Source: JAEXOD01 sp964652025
GTDB lineage: Bacteria > Bacteroidota > Ignavibacteria > Ignavibacteriales > Melioribacteraceae
Reading direction: 5' to 3'
Assembly (NCBI GenBank): GCA_964652025.1
Contig: CAZYZX010000004.1
Coordinates: 124,001 to 188,000 of the forward strand
DNA length: 64,000 nt
Part shown: one piece after another, positions 46,107-55,403 of the stretch
How positions within the stretch are numbered: the stretch's first letter is position 1
Layout: every line of letters starts with the position of its first letter
Notes under the pieces: generated by a model
What the model was told of the DNA's origin: nothing
Databases searched by the model: none
The model's input: the letters and a program-made list of their open reading frames with translations, nothing else
Program-made: the position numbers and the translations under genes

Positions 46107-46132
46107 ATATATAATTTCTCCGTTTAATTTCA

Positions 46133-47560
46133 TTAATATTTTGCTGTAATATTATCTATTTTAACTTTAACAAAATCATCAAGTTTGCCCGTTAATTGTT
46201 CTAACTCTGATTTTGCAATTATAAAATCATAAATTGTTTTAATTTTATTTGTCTTTGCTGTCCTTAATTCTATATCTGCATTTTTAATTTCTAATTGTGT
46301 ACCCGTGTTTTCCTTAAATCTTACTGTTGCAAGCTCGTAAGCTTTTTGTGCAAGTTTAACGTTTTTATCTTGTGCTTCGTATTGTGATTTTACTTTTTGA
46401 ACTTCTGCAATTTTGCTTTTTACTTGAGAAGTTAAATAATCTTTATATTGCTTAAGCTGCTCTTTTGTTTGATTAAGTGATATTACACTTTGTTCTACTC
46501 TTTTATTTGTTTGCAACCCAGTAAAAAGATTTATACTTAAACTTAAACCAACAGCAGCAGATGAATAATTTTGAGTGGGGAATTTATCGCCACTACCTGC
46601 ATAAGTGTAATTACCAAAAGCTGCCAATGTGGGGTAATATCCACTTCTATCTAATGCTATAAATTCATCATCAACTTGCATCTTTAAATCTAATGTTCTA
46701 AGGTCATAATTATTTTTTTGTGCAAGCTCAATATAGATTTCTTCATCGGGCAAAAACGTAGCATCATATTCAAAATCACCTGAAACATCAATATCTGTAT
46801 CCTGCGGAATTCCTAACAAAAGTTTTAATCCATTTTTAGCATTCTTTAACGTATTTTGCATGTCATAAACTGTTGGTTTAATATTTTCCACTTGAACTTC
46901 TGCTTGCATTATCTCAAAATCGCTTGCAAAACCTTGCTTATGAATAGATTTTAGATTTGCCAAGTTTTCTTCCGCATTTTTTAAACTTGCCTCTATAATC
47001 TCTAACATCTTTTTACTTAGCAATACACCATAAAATGCCTTTTTAACATTAAGTGTAACATTAGATGCACTTCCATATAATTGCTCTTTAGCCAAATCCA
47101 AATAAATTTTTGATGCTCCAATTCCTCTAAACACTGTTGAACTAAACAAGATTTGGGATACTTCTACTTTTGCTTCCCAATTATGGGTTTGTGCAAAAGA
47201 TTGAAGCTTTGTAGTCATTGGTCTAAATTTGTTGTTATCTCGCGGTATAACATTTTCATCAAATAATAAAGCATAGGTGGCATTTGTTAACATTGCTTCA
47301 AAATCTGGGAAAGGAGTTTTAGGCTTAGACACAAACCTATTATAATAACTTGTAAAATCTACTTTTGGTAATGCGTATCCGAAAGCTTCATCTACCGCAG
47401 CAGAAGCTTTTTCTACATTCATTTTTGCTATGGCAATATCTCTATTATTTTCTATTGCCAGTTGTATCGATTCTTCTAAGGTTAACACCCTTTGTTGCCC
47501 TATTATTAAATTTGTAAACATAATTATTACAACAAAGGAAATTTTAATTTTTTGTAACAA
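46133..47560 (-). CDS. TolC-family outer-membrane efflux protein
   Basis: A 476-residue outer-membrane factor. A signal peptide ends near LIIGQ, then two OEP repeats begin with LTLEESIQLAIENNRDIAIA and EIYIELAQKNNYDLRTLDLK, each with long alpha-helical coiled coils, and the usual internal beta strands (AAVGLSLSINLFTGLQT). The start is probably TTG at 47560, which has GAGG five bases upstream; the frame continues to another TTG at 47584 without a site. First gene of the RND operon and directly behind a palindromic operator-like site. Confidence 0.9.
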   Translation of the reverse strand: MLQKIKISFVVIIMFTNLIIGQQRVLTLEESIQLAIENNRDIAIAKMNVEKASAAVDEAFGYALPKVDFTSYYNRFVSKPKTPFPDFEAMLTNATYALLFDENVIPRDNNKFRPMTTKLQSFAQTHNWEAKVEVSQILFSSTVFRGIGASKIYLDLAKEQLYGSASNVTLNVKKAFYGVLLSKKMLEIIEASLKNAEENLANLKSIHKQGFASDFEIMQAEVQVENIKPTVYDMQNTLKNAKNGLKLLLGIPQDTDIDVSGDFEYDATFLPDEEIYIELAQKNNYDLRTLDLKMQVDDEFIALDRSGYYPTLAAFGNYTYAGSGDKFPTQNYSSAAVGLSLSINLFTGLQTNKRVEQSVISLNQTKEQLKQYKDYLTSQVKSKIAEVQKVKSQYEAQDKNVKLAQKAYELATVRFKENTGTQLEIKNADIELRTAKTNKIKTIYDFIIAKSELEQLTGKLDDFVKVKIDNITAKY

Positions 47561-47614
47561 TTCTACCTCAATTTTTGTTTTCAATTTATAATTGCCGACT
47601 ATATAGTTCTTATT

Positions 47615-47630
47615 ATGACTAATTAGTCAT
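47615..47630. promoter_or_regulatory. Perfect 16-bp palindrome upstream of the RND operon (putative TetR-type operator)
   Basis: ATGACTAATTAGTCAT is an exact inverted repeat. On the minus strand a TATATA lies at 47600-47605, so the palindrome covers the expected -35 position of the efflux operon. TetR-family repressors of RND pumps commonly bind TGAC-N-GTCA-type palindromes. The only TetR gene in the window is 12.5 kb away. Confidence 0.55.
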
Positions 47631-47741
47631 TTCTTTAAAATATAAAATATTATAAAAAAGTTTATTATTCAAGGTATTAAGACGTAATAAAAAATAATTT
47701 GTTGCACTAAAATAATTATTTTATCAATTAAATTAATCCGT

Positions 47742-49475
47742 CTATAATCCAACAATCCGTAATAGTTCTCTACCACTATTTTCCCAAGTAAATTTCTTTA
47801 AGTCTTCTCCTGCTTTTGCTCCAATTTCTCTTATTTTATCCCTATTATGGTAAGCAAATTCTAACTTATCAACTAATTCTGTAATAGAAATATCTTCCCA
47901 ATCTGCCCATAAATTGTTATTATTATCATACAGCCTAAACGGTTTTGTTAACTTAAGTGGTAACGAGTTCTCATCGGTTAAAATATCCATATGCCCACTA
48001 GTATAAGACGCAATAACTGGTCTGCCACAAGCCATATATTCCATTAAAACAAGATTTGTACCCCCCTCGCATCTATTGGGGAAAACACCTATATCGGTTA
48101 ATGCGTATAAATCTCTTAATTGTGTATTGGGTATAATTTCATAAGTAGCTACTTTAGATATATCTACACCATTTATATATAAAAGATTATTAATAAAATC
48201 TATCCAATTATCGCCTTTCTTTTCGTATTTAATATATGGCGAGTGCAACATTAATTCCATAGATTGTGGCCACATATTGTACCAAGCATTAACAAGCACT
48301 ATATTATTATATTTTTTTTGCAAAATGCTAACAGCTTTAATAACGGCATCTTGTCCTTTTCTTAGTTCAAACTTACCACCGGAAAAAATAACAAAAACAT
48401 CATCACGCTGTTTATTTTCTACAGGATAAAAAATATCTGGGTCAATTCCCTGTATTAATACATCTACATTGGTAATTCCTTTTTGTAACATTTTATCTTT
48501 GCACCAAGTAGAGCCACCAATTACAACATCATATTTCTTTGCGTTTTCAACCGATATTGGTAATAGCTCGTTTTCAAAAAAAGTATAACCGTAATTTTCT
48601 GTGCCACGTAATTTACTTATACTATTAAATTCAATACCCGTTAATGCATGAAAAACTTTCCCCTTTACTAAAGTCACTTCGTCTTTTTCTGATTCAAAAT
48701 CCCATTCGTAAACATGATTATAAAGTTTACCAACTTCTTTTTTAAGGTATTTGCTACATACTCCCCATCCAAAGTTTTCTCCCTTACTAAGCGCTAAGTA
48801 AAGATAATTCCTATCTTCCTTTTCCATATCAGTTAAATTTGTATTTTTAAGCTTGTTACAAAAAACTAACCAAAATTTATCTTTAACTATAGGATTTATT
48901 GTCGATAAAGATAAGTCTATTACATCAATTATATTAAAGCCAACATTTTCAAATAATAATTTCCATATTTCTTTTCTATATAAGGAAAAATTATTGTCTA
49001 AAGATTTTTTATCTAAATAATTTTCATCACTTATAATTTCAGCATATAGTAATCCATCGTTGTTAAGTAACCTAAAATACTCTGCTAAAGTATAAACAGC
49101 ATTTAAGCTTTTATTTAAGGAATATTTAGACCATATTATATCAAAACTTTTATCTGGAAAGTTTGTGAATGCATCATCAGCACAAATAATAGTATCATCT
49201 TCTTCACAAATGCTTTTGTTAAAAGAAATAGCGGTAACATCGTAACCTTTCTCTGTAAAAAGTCTTATTTCATCAACACTTTCTGTTAAAACAACTAAAA
49301 CTTTTCTTTCCCCATAAGAGGGTATTATGTCTGATATTTTATCTATTATTATAGAAGTAATTTCTGCACGTGTTGTATCTTCATTTTTTAAATATGTTGT
49401 AAACTTATTTTTTTCTAAAAAAGTAAAAAACCTATCTTTTGCAACATTATTAATCATTCCATCGCTTAATGTCAT
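47742..49475 (-). CDS. Methyltransferase-like / glycosyltransferase family 4 fusion protein
   Basis: A 577-residue two-part protein. Residues about 55-190 follow a class I SAM-methyltransferase pattern: NFPDKSFDIIWSKYSLNKSL and LNNDGLLYAEII match motifs IV-VI. Motif I, however, reads KVLVVLTES in place of the Gly-rich SAM loop, so the domain may not bind SAM normally. Residues about 275-577 are a GT4-like donor domain: DVLIQGIDPDIFYPV, FSGGKFELRKGQDAVIKAV (K-x-R/K donor site), and RCEGGTNLVLMEYMACGRPV. It lies 15 bases after a TPR-glycosyltransferase gene. Likely role is glycan or protein glycosylation; acceptor unknown. Confidence 0.8.
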   Translation of the reverse strand: MTLSDGMINNVAKDRFFTFLEKNKFTTYLKNEDTTRAEITSIIIDKISDIIPSYGERKVLVVLTESVDEIRLFTEKGYDVTAISFNKSICEEDDTIICADDAFTNFPDKSFDIIWSKYSLNKSLNAVYTLAEYFRLLNNDGLLYAEIISDENYLDKKSLDNNFSLYRKEIWKLLFENVGFNIIDVIDLSLSTINPIVKDKFWLVFCNKLKNTNLTDMEKEDRNYLYLALSKGENFGWGVCSKYLKKEVGKLYNHVYEWDFESEKDEVTLVKGKVFHALTGIEFNSISKLRGTENYGYTFFENELLPISVENAKKYDVVIGGSTWCKDKMLQKGITNVDVLIQGIDPDIFYPVENKQRDDVFVIFSGGKFELRKGQDAVIKAVSILQKKYNNIVLVNAWYNMWPQSMELMLHSPYIKYEKKGDNWIDFINNLLYINGVDISKVATYEIIPNTQLRDLYALTDIGVFPNRCEGGTNLVLMEYMACGRPVIASYTSGHMDILTDENSLPLKLTKPFRLYDNNNNLWADWEDISITELVDKLEFAYHNRDKIREIGAKAGEDLKKFTWENSGRELLRIVGL

Positions 49476-49490
49476 AAATGCAACTCCTTT

Positions 49491-50801
49491 TTAATACCTA
49501 ATATTAAAAGACTTAATATAATAATAAATTTCATCAATTACCATATCCCAGTTACCGGGTTCTTTTTGCCTAAATATTTTTAAAGAAGGATATAAATCTG
49601 TGCTTTCACCAAGTAGTCCCCATCGCCAATCTGGCACATAATTTAATAGTAAACAAGTTTTTTTATCCATTGCACCTGCTAAATGTGCAACAGCACTATC
49701 TATAGTAACAACTATGTCCAAATTAGCAATAATTCCCGCAGTATCGTTAAAATCTTTTATATTTTCTGTAATATCTAAAACATTATTAAATTTTGTTTTG
49801 GTTTCTATAATTTCATCATTTTTCTCTGGATATAAAGAATACCAAACTGTGTTTTCAATTTGGAACAGTTTGTAAAACTTATTTAATTCAATATGCCTTT
49901 TAATATTAATTTCTGGAAATGGATTCCCTTTCCATACAAATCCAATTTTAAGTTTATTATTGTTATTAATTAAGTTTTTTACTTTATCAACAGTATTGTT
50001 ATTTGGCATTAAATAAGGAAAATCTATTTTTTCATTTTTGGGCAAAAAATATTTTGCTAATAAAACAAAAGAAGCGTAATAATCTGATTTAACTAAATCA
50101 CCATTTGGATAAACAATAATAGAATCATAAAATTTTGTATTCTTAAATAAACTATACAATGGTTGCTGAACTTCTAAAATAATATTTGCCCCACTATTCT
50201 TTAAATATGGCAAATACCTAACAAAATTAATTGCATCACCAAATCCTTGGTCAGAGTAAATCAAAATTGTTTTACCAGCTATACTTTCCCCATCCCAAAC
50301 TTTACCATATAAAGCTCGTTGCTTTAAATCTTTAGAAAGATAGCCATAGTTAAAATATTCCTCAAATCCAATATTATATTCTTTTTTTAATAAATATAAT
50401 AAACTTCTATTAAAATAAGAATTATAATGCTGGGGATTATTTTCAATAGCTTTAGTATAAAATTCAATTGCTTTATCTATTAAACCACTTTCTTGATAAG
50501 CATAAGCTAAATTATAACATACCGCATAATTTTTATTATTTAATTCATACGCTTTAGTTAAAATAAAAATTGCTAAAGAAAATTGTTTTTGCTTACCGTA
50601 AACAATACCCAAATTTATTAAAGCATTAATATCGTTTGGATTAAAAATTAGAGCTTTGTTAAAAAAATCAATTGCTTTATTAAAATTATTTAATTCCGCA
50701 TATAAAATACCTAAACGGTTAAAAACTTTATCTAAATTAATCCCCTTGCTATAATCATCTAAAAGGGCGTTAATTTCATTTAATATTTTTTCATAATCCA
50801 T
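49491..50801 (-). CDS. TPR-repeat protein with a GT9/GT41-like glycosyltransferase domain
   Basis: A 436-residue protein. Residues about 15-155 contain three to four tetratricopeptide repeats (NKAIDFFNKALIFNPNDINA, LAIFILTKAYELNNKNYAVC, DKAIEFYTKAIENNPQHYNS). Residues about 175-430 resemble the C-terminal half of heptosyltransferase or O-GlcNAc-transferase-like enzymes: ILIYSDQGFGDAINFVRYLP, KIGFVWKGNP and NLDIVVTIDSAVAHLAGAM. TPR-fused transferases of this type often act on proteins. It is followed by the methyltransferase-like/GT fusion and preceded by the FabK-like gene at a nine-base gap. Confidence 0.82.
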   Translation of the reverse strand: MDYEKILNEINALLDDYSKGINLDKVFNRLGILYAELNNFNKAIDFFNKALIFNPNDINALINLGIVYGKQKQFSLAIFILTKAYELNNKNYAVCYNLAYAYQESGLIDKAIEFYTKAIENNPQHYNSYFNRSLLYLLKKEYNIGFEEYFNYGYLSKDLKQRALYGKVWDGESIAGKTILIYSDQGFGDAINFVRYLPYLKNSGANIILEVQQPLYSLFKNTKFYDSIIVYPNGDLVKSDYYASFVLLAKYFLPKNEKIDFPYLMPNNNTVDKVKNLINNNNKLKIGFVWKGNPFPEINIKRHIELNKFYKLFQIENTVWYSLYPEKNDEIIETKTKFNNVLDITENIKDFNDTAGIIANLDIVVTIDSAVAHLAGAMDKKTCLLLNYVPDWRWGLLGESTDLYPSLKIFRQKEPGNWDMVIDEIYYYIKSFNIRY

Positions 50802-50810
50802 AATAAGGTA

Positions 50811-51764
50811 TTAAACAATAATATTTTTCATTCTATTATTAGCTAAATTAAACTCGTTAATAAATTTAGTAAATAGGTCACTAACAGATAAAATCTCGTT
50901 TATATTCCCCACACCTTGTCCAGCTTCTAAAAGTCCTTCTTCCAAATTGCCGTTAAAAATGCCTTCAAATTCTTTTTTTACACCCAATAGTTCTTTAAGC
51001 TTTTCTGGCGTTGCCCCCTCATCTTCAAACTTTTTAACCATATCTGTAAAAGAGTTTTTAATAGTTCTAATAAGACCAATTTTTCTAAATATTAAAACTG
51101 TATCATTTTCCTTAGCAGAAACAATTTTTTGTTTATAAATATCATTAGCAGAAGACTCTACAGTTGCGGCAAAGCGAGTTCCAATTTGAACACCATCTGC
51201 TCCTAAAGCAATAGCAGAGTAAATACCGAACCCATCTGTAATTCCACCAGCTGCCATAAAAGGAATCTTTAAACCATTACGCAACATAGGAATTAAAGCA
51301 AATGTAGAAAGCTCATCACTGCCATTGTGCCCACCAGCTTCAACACCTTCGCAAACAACGGCATCGCAACCAACACTTTCGGATTTTATCGCTTGTTTAA
51401 GATTTGAAACTACATGCACAACAATTGCATCTTGTTTTTTTAGTTTATCTATAAATTTACCCGGGTGCCCTGCAGAAGTAAAAAATATCTTTACCCCACA
51501 ATCTAAAGAAGTATCTATAAGCTGTTCTGCGTCCCCTCTTAAAAGTGGAATATTAACACCAAAAGGCTTATCTGTAGCAGAAAAACATTTTTCGATATGC
51601 TCTTTAAGCAGTTCGGGCTTCATGCTTCCAGCACCTATTAAACCTAATCCGCCATTATTAGATACTGCACTAGCTAATTTATAGCCGCTTACCCAAACCA
51701 TTCCTGCTTGTATAATTGGATACTTAATTTTAAATAGCTCTGTAATTCTTGTTTTTATTTCCAT
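50811..51764 (-). CDS. FMN-dependent nitronate monooxygenase / FabK-family enzyme
   Basis: A 317-residue TIM-barrel flavoprotein of the NMO/2-nitropropane dioxygenase family. YPIIQAGMVWVSGYKLASAV opens the barrel, GVNIPLLRG and VVCEGVEAGGHNGSDELSTF (with the catalytic-region G-H-x-G) follow, and AAGGITDGFGIYSAIALGAD plus GVQIGTRFAAT form the FMN phosphate site. The family includes both nitronate monooxygenases and the enoyl-ACP reductase FabK; sequence reading alone does not decide between them. No fab genes are adjacent. First gene of a three-gene minus-strand run with the glycosyltransferases. Confidence 0.87.
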   Translation of the reverse strand: MEIKTRITELFKIKYPIIQAGMVWVSGYKLASAVSNNGGLGLIGAGSMKPELLKEHIEKCFSATDKPFGVNIPLLRGDAEQLIDTSLDCGVKIFFTSAGHPGKFIDKLKKQDAIVVHVVSNLKQAIKSESVGCDAVVCEGVEAGGHNGSDELSTFALIPMLRNGLKIPFMAAGGITDGFGIYSAIALGADGVQIGTRFAATVESSANDIYKQKIVSAKENDTVLIFRKIGLIRTIKNSFTDMVKKFEDEGATPEKLKELLGVKKEFEGIFNGNLEEGLLEAGQGVGNINEILSVSDLFTKFINEFNLANNRMKNIIV

Positions 51765-51830
51765 AGTTACTTACTAAATTTGTTATAGAACACAAAAATA
51801 TAAAATATTAATTAAAAAAAATAAATTATA

Positions 51831-51859
51831 TTGATAAAAGTTTAACTTTTAATTAATTT
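51831..51859 (+). promoter_or_regulatory. Putative promoter of the nucleotidyltransferase-metK-ahcY operon
   Basis: TTGATA (51831-51836), 17-bp spacer, TAATTT (51854-51859), about 30 bp before the ATG at 51891. No SAM riboswitch-like leader fits in the short 5' region. Confidence 0.5.
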
Positions 51860-51890
51860 TACTAATTGATTAAAAATTAAAAGGGATAAA

Positions 51891-52868
51891 ATGAGAGCAA
51901 TTATACCGGTTGCAGGTTTTGGGACAAGATTAAAACCACACACGTTTTCTATTCCTAAAGTATTATTAAACGTTGGTGGCAAACCTATTTTAGGTCACAT
52001 ACTAAAACAATTAGTGGAAACTAAAATATATAATGCAACTTTTATAGTTGGCTATATGGGGGATAAAATTAAAGATTATGTTGATAAAGAATTTCCCGAA
52101 ATAAAAGCTGATTATGTAGAGCAAAAAGATATGCTTGGTCTTGGTCATGCTATTTATACTGCAATACCCACTTTTGATGATGACGAGCTTTTTATTATTT
52201 TAGGTGATACTGTTTTTGATGTAAATTTAGATGGTGTGTTTAGTTCTAAAATAACTTCGTTAGGTGTAAAAGAAGTTGATGACCCACGTAGATTTGGTGT
52301 TGCCTTAAAAGATAATGGTAAAATAACAAAACTTATCGAAAAACCTAAAACACCTGTTTCAAAACTTGCTTTAGTTGGGCTTTATTATATTTCTAACTCT
52401 AAATTACTAACAGAGTGCTTAAATGAATTGATTGAAAAAGATATAAGAACAAATAACGAATTGCAACTTACCGATGCACTTCAATTAATGATTGATAAGG
52501 GGGAATATATTACAACTTTCCCTGTAGAAGGTTGGTACGATTGCGGTAAACCTGAAACTTTATTAAGTACTAATCAGTTCTTATTAGATAAATATGGTAC
52601 AAACAAAAAATTAAACAATGCTTTTATTTTAGACCCTGTTTTTATTGGGGAAAATTGTACAATAGAAAATTCAATTATTGGACCATACACTACTATTGGA
52701 GACAATGTTACAATAGTAGACTCTATAATAAAAAATTCAATAATTAGTGAAAATGCTACAGTAAAAAGAAGCATGTTAGAAAATACCTTAATAGGTAACA
52801 ATGCTGTTGTAAAAGGAAATTTCAAAAGATTAAATGCTGGTGATTCATCAGAAATAGAGTTTTATTAG
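51891..52868 (+). CDS. Sugar-1-phosphate nucleotidyltransferase with left-handed beta-helix
   Basis: A 325-residue protein. The nucleotidyltransferase domain (1-235) opens with AIIPVAGFGTRLKPHTFSIP and K24 in PKVLLNVGGKPI; LFIILGDTVFD supplies the metal-binding Asp, and VGLYYISN and EGWYDCGKPETLL complete the site. The C-terminal part (about 245-320) has hexapeptide-like turns (IGENCTIENSIIGPYTTIGD) of a left-handed beta-helix. It likely makes dTDP-glucose, UDP-glucose or GDP-mannose-type donors; the base is not decided. It leads an operon with metK (21-base gap) and ahcY. Confidence 0.88.
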   Translation: MRAIIPVAGFGTRLKPHTFSIPKVLLNVGGKPILGHILKQLVETKIYNATFIVGYMGDKIKDYVDKEFPEIKADYVEQKDMLGLGHAIYTAIPTFDDDELFIILGDTVFDVNLDGVFSSKITSLGVKEVDDPRRFGVALKDNGKITKLIEKPKTPVSKLALVGLYYISNSKLLTECLNELIEKDIRTNNELQLTDALQLMIDKGEYITTFPVEGWYDCGKPETLLSTNQFLLDKYGTNKKLNNAFILDPVFIGENCTIENSIIGPYTTIGDNVTIVDSIIKNSIISENATVKRSMLENTLIGNNAVVKGNFKRLNAGDSSEIEFY

Positions 52869-52889
52869 TAAATTAAAAATAGAGGAAAT

Positions 52890-54041
52890 ATGTCATATTT
52901 ATTCACATCCGAATCCGTATCGGAAGGACATCCTGATAAAGTAGCAGACCAAATATCAGACGGAATATTGGATGCAATTTATTCACAAGATCCGAATGCA
53001 CGAGTTGCATGCGAAACATTTGTTACAACCGGTTTAGTTGTTGTTGGTGGCGAGATAACCACAACCGCATATATCGAAGTTCAAGAGGTTGTAAGAAACA
53101 TAATTAAAGAAATTGGCTACACAAAAGCCGAGTATAAATTTGATGCGGATTCTTGCGGTATATTAAACGCAATCCATTCTCAATCCCCTGATATTGCAAT
53201 GGGAGTAGATAAAGGTGGAGCGGGCGACCAAGGACTTATGTTTGGTTACGCTTGCAATCAAACCCCAGAATATATGCCTATGCCAATAGTTTATGCTCAT
53301 AAACTTATCCAAAAGTTAACAGAGATACGCAAAAAGCATCCTAAATTAATGCCTTATTTAAGACCAGATGCAAAATCGCAAGTTACTATTGAGTATGATG
53401 ATAACCATAAACCCGTACGCGTAGATACAGTTGTAATTAGTACACAACACGATGCAAAAGTAACACAATCTAAAATTAGACAAGATGTAATTAACAAAGT
53501 TATTAAAAAAGTTATTCCAGCTAAATATTTGGATAAAAACACAAAGTATTTTGTAAATCCTACCGGCAGATTTGAGATTGGTGGACCACACGGTGATAGC
53601 GGTTTAACGGGCAGAAAAATTATTGTTGATACATATGGCGGTTGGGCACCTCATGGTGGTGGCGCTTTTAGCGGAAAAGACCCATCTAAAGTTGATAGAA
53701 GCGCAGCATATGCAGCTCGTCACATTGCTAAAAACGTTGTTGCTGCTAAATTAGCTAAAGAGTGCTTAGTTCAACTTGCTTATGCAATTGGTGTTGCTCA
53801 ACCTGTTTCTATTTATGTAGATACAAAAGGAACGGGTGTTATTCCTGATAAAGATATTGCTGAAATGATTATGAAAGAAGTGGACTTAACACCATTAGGA
53901 ATTATAGAAAGATTAAAATTGCGTAGACCTATTTACAGAAAAACCGCTTCTTTAGGTCACTTTGGACGCAATGAAAAAGATTTTACATGGGAAAAATTAG
54001 ATTTAGTACCAATATTTAAAAATTATTTACCAAAAAAATAG
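52890..54041 (+). CDS. metK: S-adenosylmethionine synthetase
   Basis: A 383-residue homotetrameric enzyme that makes SAM from methionine and ATP in the cytosol. Signature motifs are intact: FTSESVSEGHPDKVADQISD at the N-terminus (ATP-binding His), the hexapeptide GAGDQG at about 110-115, and GGPHGDSGLTGRKIIVDTYG in the phosphate-binding loop. DKGG precedes the hexapeptide and the C-terminus has GHFGRNEKDFTWEK. GAGGAAA lies just before the ATG. It is followed nine bases later by ahcY, so SAM synthesis and S-adenosylhomocysteine removal are co-expressed. Confidence 0.98.
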   Translation: MSYLFTSESVSEGHPDKVADQISDGILDAIYSQDPNARVACETFVTTGLVVVGGEITTTAYIEVQEVVRNIIKEIGYTKAEYKFDADSCGILNAIHSQSPDIAMGVDKGGAGDQGLMFGYACNQTPEYMPMPIVYAHKLIQKLTEIRKKHPKLMPYLRPDAKSQVTIEYDDNHKPVRVDTVVISTQHDAKVTQSKIRQDVINKVIKKVIPAKYLDKNTKYFVNPTGRFEIGGPHGDSGLTGRKIIVDTYGGWAPHGGGAFSGKDPSKVDRSAAYAARHIAKNVVAAKLAKECLVQLAYAIGVAQPVSIYVDTKGTGVIPDKDIAEMIMKEVDLTPLGIIERLKLRRPIYRKTASLGHFGRNEKDFTWEKLDLVPIFKNYLPKK

Positions 54042-54050
54042 GATACCATA

Positions 54051-55328
54051 ATGGATTACAAAAAAGGGAAATACAAAGTAAAGGATATTAAACTTGCCGA
54101 GCAAGGCAGGATGAAAATTGAATGGGCAGAAAGCCGTATGCCCGTTATGATGAAATTACGCGAAATGTACAAAGAAACAAAACCACTTGAAGGTTACAAA
54201 ATTGCTGGTTGCTTACACGTTACAAAAGAAACCGCTGTTTTAATCGAAACTCTTAAAATTGCTGGTGCTAAAGTTAGCTGGAGTGGGTGCAACCCTTTAT
54301 CAACTCAAGATGATATAGCTGCTGCTTTAGCTGCTAATGATATCGAAATTTATGCTTGGCATGGTCAATCTGTAGAAGATTTTTACTGGTCTATTGAAAG
54401 AACATTGGACATGGAGCCAAATTTAACTTTAGATGATGGCGCAGACTTAATTTTTACTATTCATAACAAATTTCCAGAATTAGCTAAAAATATTATTGGC
54501 GGTACAGAAGAAACCACTACAGGCGTTCACAGATTACGCGCAATGGCTGCTGATGGCAAATTATTATACCCCGTTATAGCAGTTAACGATGCTGAAACCA
54601 AATGGGATTTTGATAACGTTTATGGTACTGGTCAATCTTCTATTGATGGTATTTTGCGTGCTACTTCTGTTCTATTAGCCGGTAAAAACTTTGTTGTTGC
54701 TGGTTATGGACATTGCGGTAAAGGTTGTGCTATGCGCGCTGCTGGGCTTGGCGCTAATGTTATTGTTACAGAAGTTAAACCAACTGCTGCCTTAAAAGCT
54801 ACTTTAGAAGGCTTTACTGTTATGCCTATGGATGAAGCTGCTAAAGTTGGTGACATTTTTATAACAGCTACCGGCGTTAAAGATGTTATTACTAAAAAAC
54901 ATTTCCAAAAAATGAAAGATGGCGCTATTGTTTGCAACACTGGACACTATGATTGCGAAATTAACATTCCAGATTTGGAAAGCTTGAAAAAATCCAAACG
55001 TACTGTTAGACCTAACAACGAAGAATACGTTTTAAATGATGGCAAGAGAATTTATTTACTCGCTCAAGGTAGATTAGTTAACTTGGCTGCTGCAGAAGGT
55101 CACCCATCAGAAGTTATGGATATGTCTTTTGCTAACCAATTTTTATCCCAATTACGTTTAGCTAACTTAGATAAACAAGGCATTTTACTTGAACCTGAAG
55201 TTATAGATATTCCAGAAGAACAAGACCAAGAAATAGCTAAATATAAATTAGATACTATGGGTTACAAAATTGATAAGTTAACTAAAGAACAAGTTAAGTA
55301 TTTAACAGATTACACTGCAGGTACTTAA
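54051..55328 (+). CDS. ahcY: Adenosylhomocysteinase (S-adenosyl-L-homocysteine hydrolase)
   Basis: A 425-residue NAD-dependent enzyme that splits S-adenosylhomocysteine to adenosine and homocysteine, relieving product inhibition of methyltransferases. Visible hallmarks are AGCLHVTKETAVLIETL, WSGCNPLSTQDDIAAALA, the Rossmann motif VVAGYGHCGKGCAMRAAGLG, TATGVKDVITKKH and the NTGHYDCEIN region. The roughly 40-residue insertion of some SahH proteins is absent, as in the shorter archaeal/bacterial type. Last gene of the metK operon, followed by a terminator. Confidence 0.98.
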   Translation: MDYKKGKYKVKDIKLAEQGRMKIEWAESRMPVMMKLREMYKETKPLEGYKIAGCLHVTKETAVLIETLKIAGAKVSWSGCNPLSTQDDIAAALAANDIEIYAWHGQSVEDFYWSIERTLDMEPNLTLDDGADLIFTIHNKFPELAKNIIGGTEETTTGVHRLRAMAADGKLLYPVIAVNDAETKWDFDNVYGTGQSSIDGILRATSVLLAGKNFVVAGYGHCGKGCAMRAAGLGANVIVTEVKPTAALKATLEGFTVMPMDEAAKVGDIFITATGVKDVITKKHFQKMKDGAIVCNTGHYDCEINIPDLESLKKSKRTVRPNNEEYVLNDGKRIYLLAQGRLVNLAAAEGHPSEVMDMSFANQFLSQLRLANLDKQGILLEPEVIDIPEEQDQEIAKYKLDTMGYKIDKLTKEQVKYLTDYTAGT

Positions 55329-55356
55329 TTTTTTATTATTTTTTTTATTTTAGTAA

Positions 55357-55389
55357 ACCACCCGTTTTATAAATGGGTGGTATTTTTTT
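55357..55389 (+). terminator. Rho-independent terminator after ahcY
   Basis: ACCACCC (55357-55363) pairs with GGGTGGT (55375-55381), followed by a seven-base T-run. It sits just before the ribosome site of the next gene. Confidence 0.85.
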
Positions 55390-55403
55390 ATTTGAGGTGT
55401 ACA

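Noticed and set aside
51781..51890. SAM or SAH riboswitch before the metK-ahcY operon
   Set aside because: The inferred transcript leader is only about 25-30 bases and the gaps between the three genes are 21 and nine bases. There is no room for a riboswitch aptamer.
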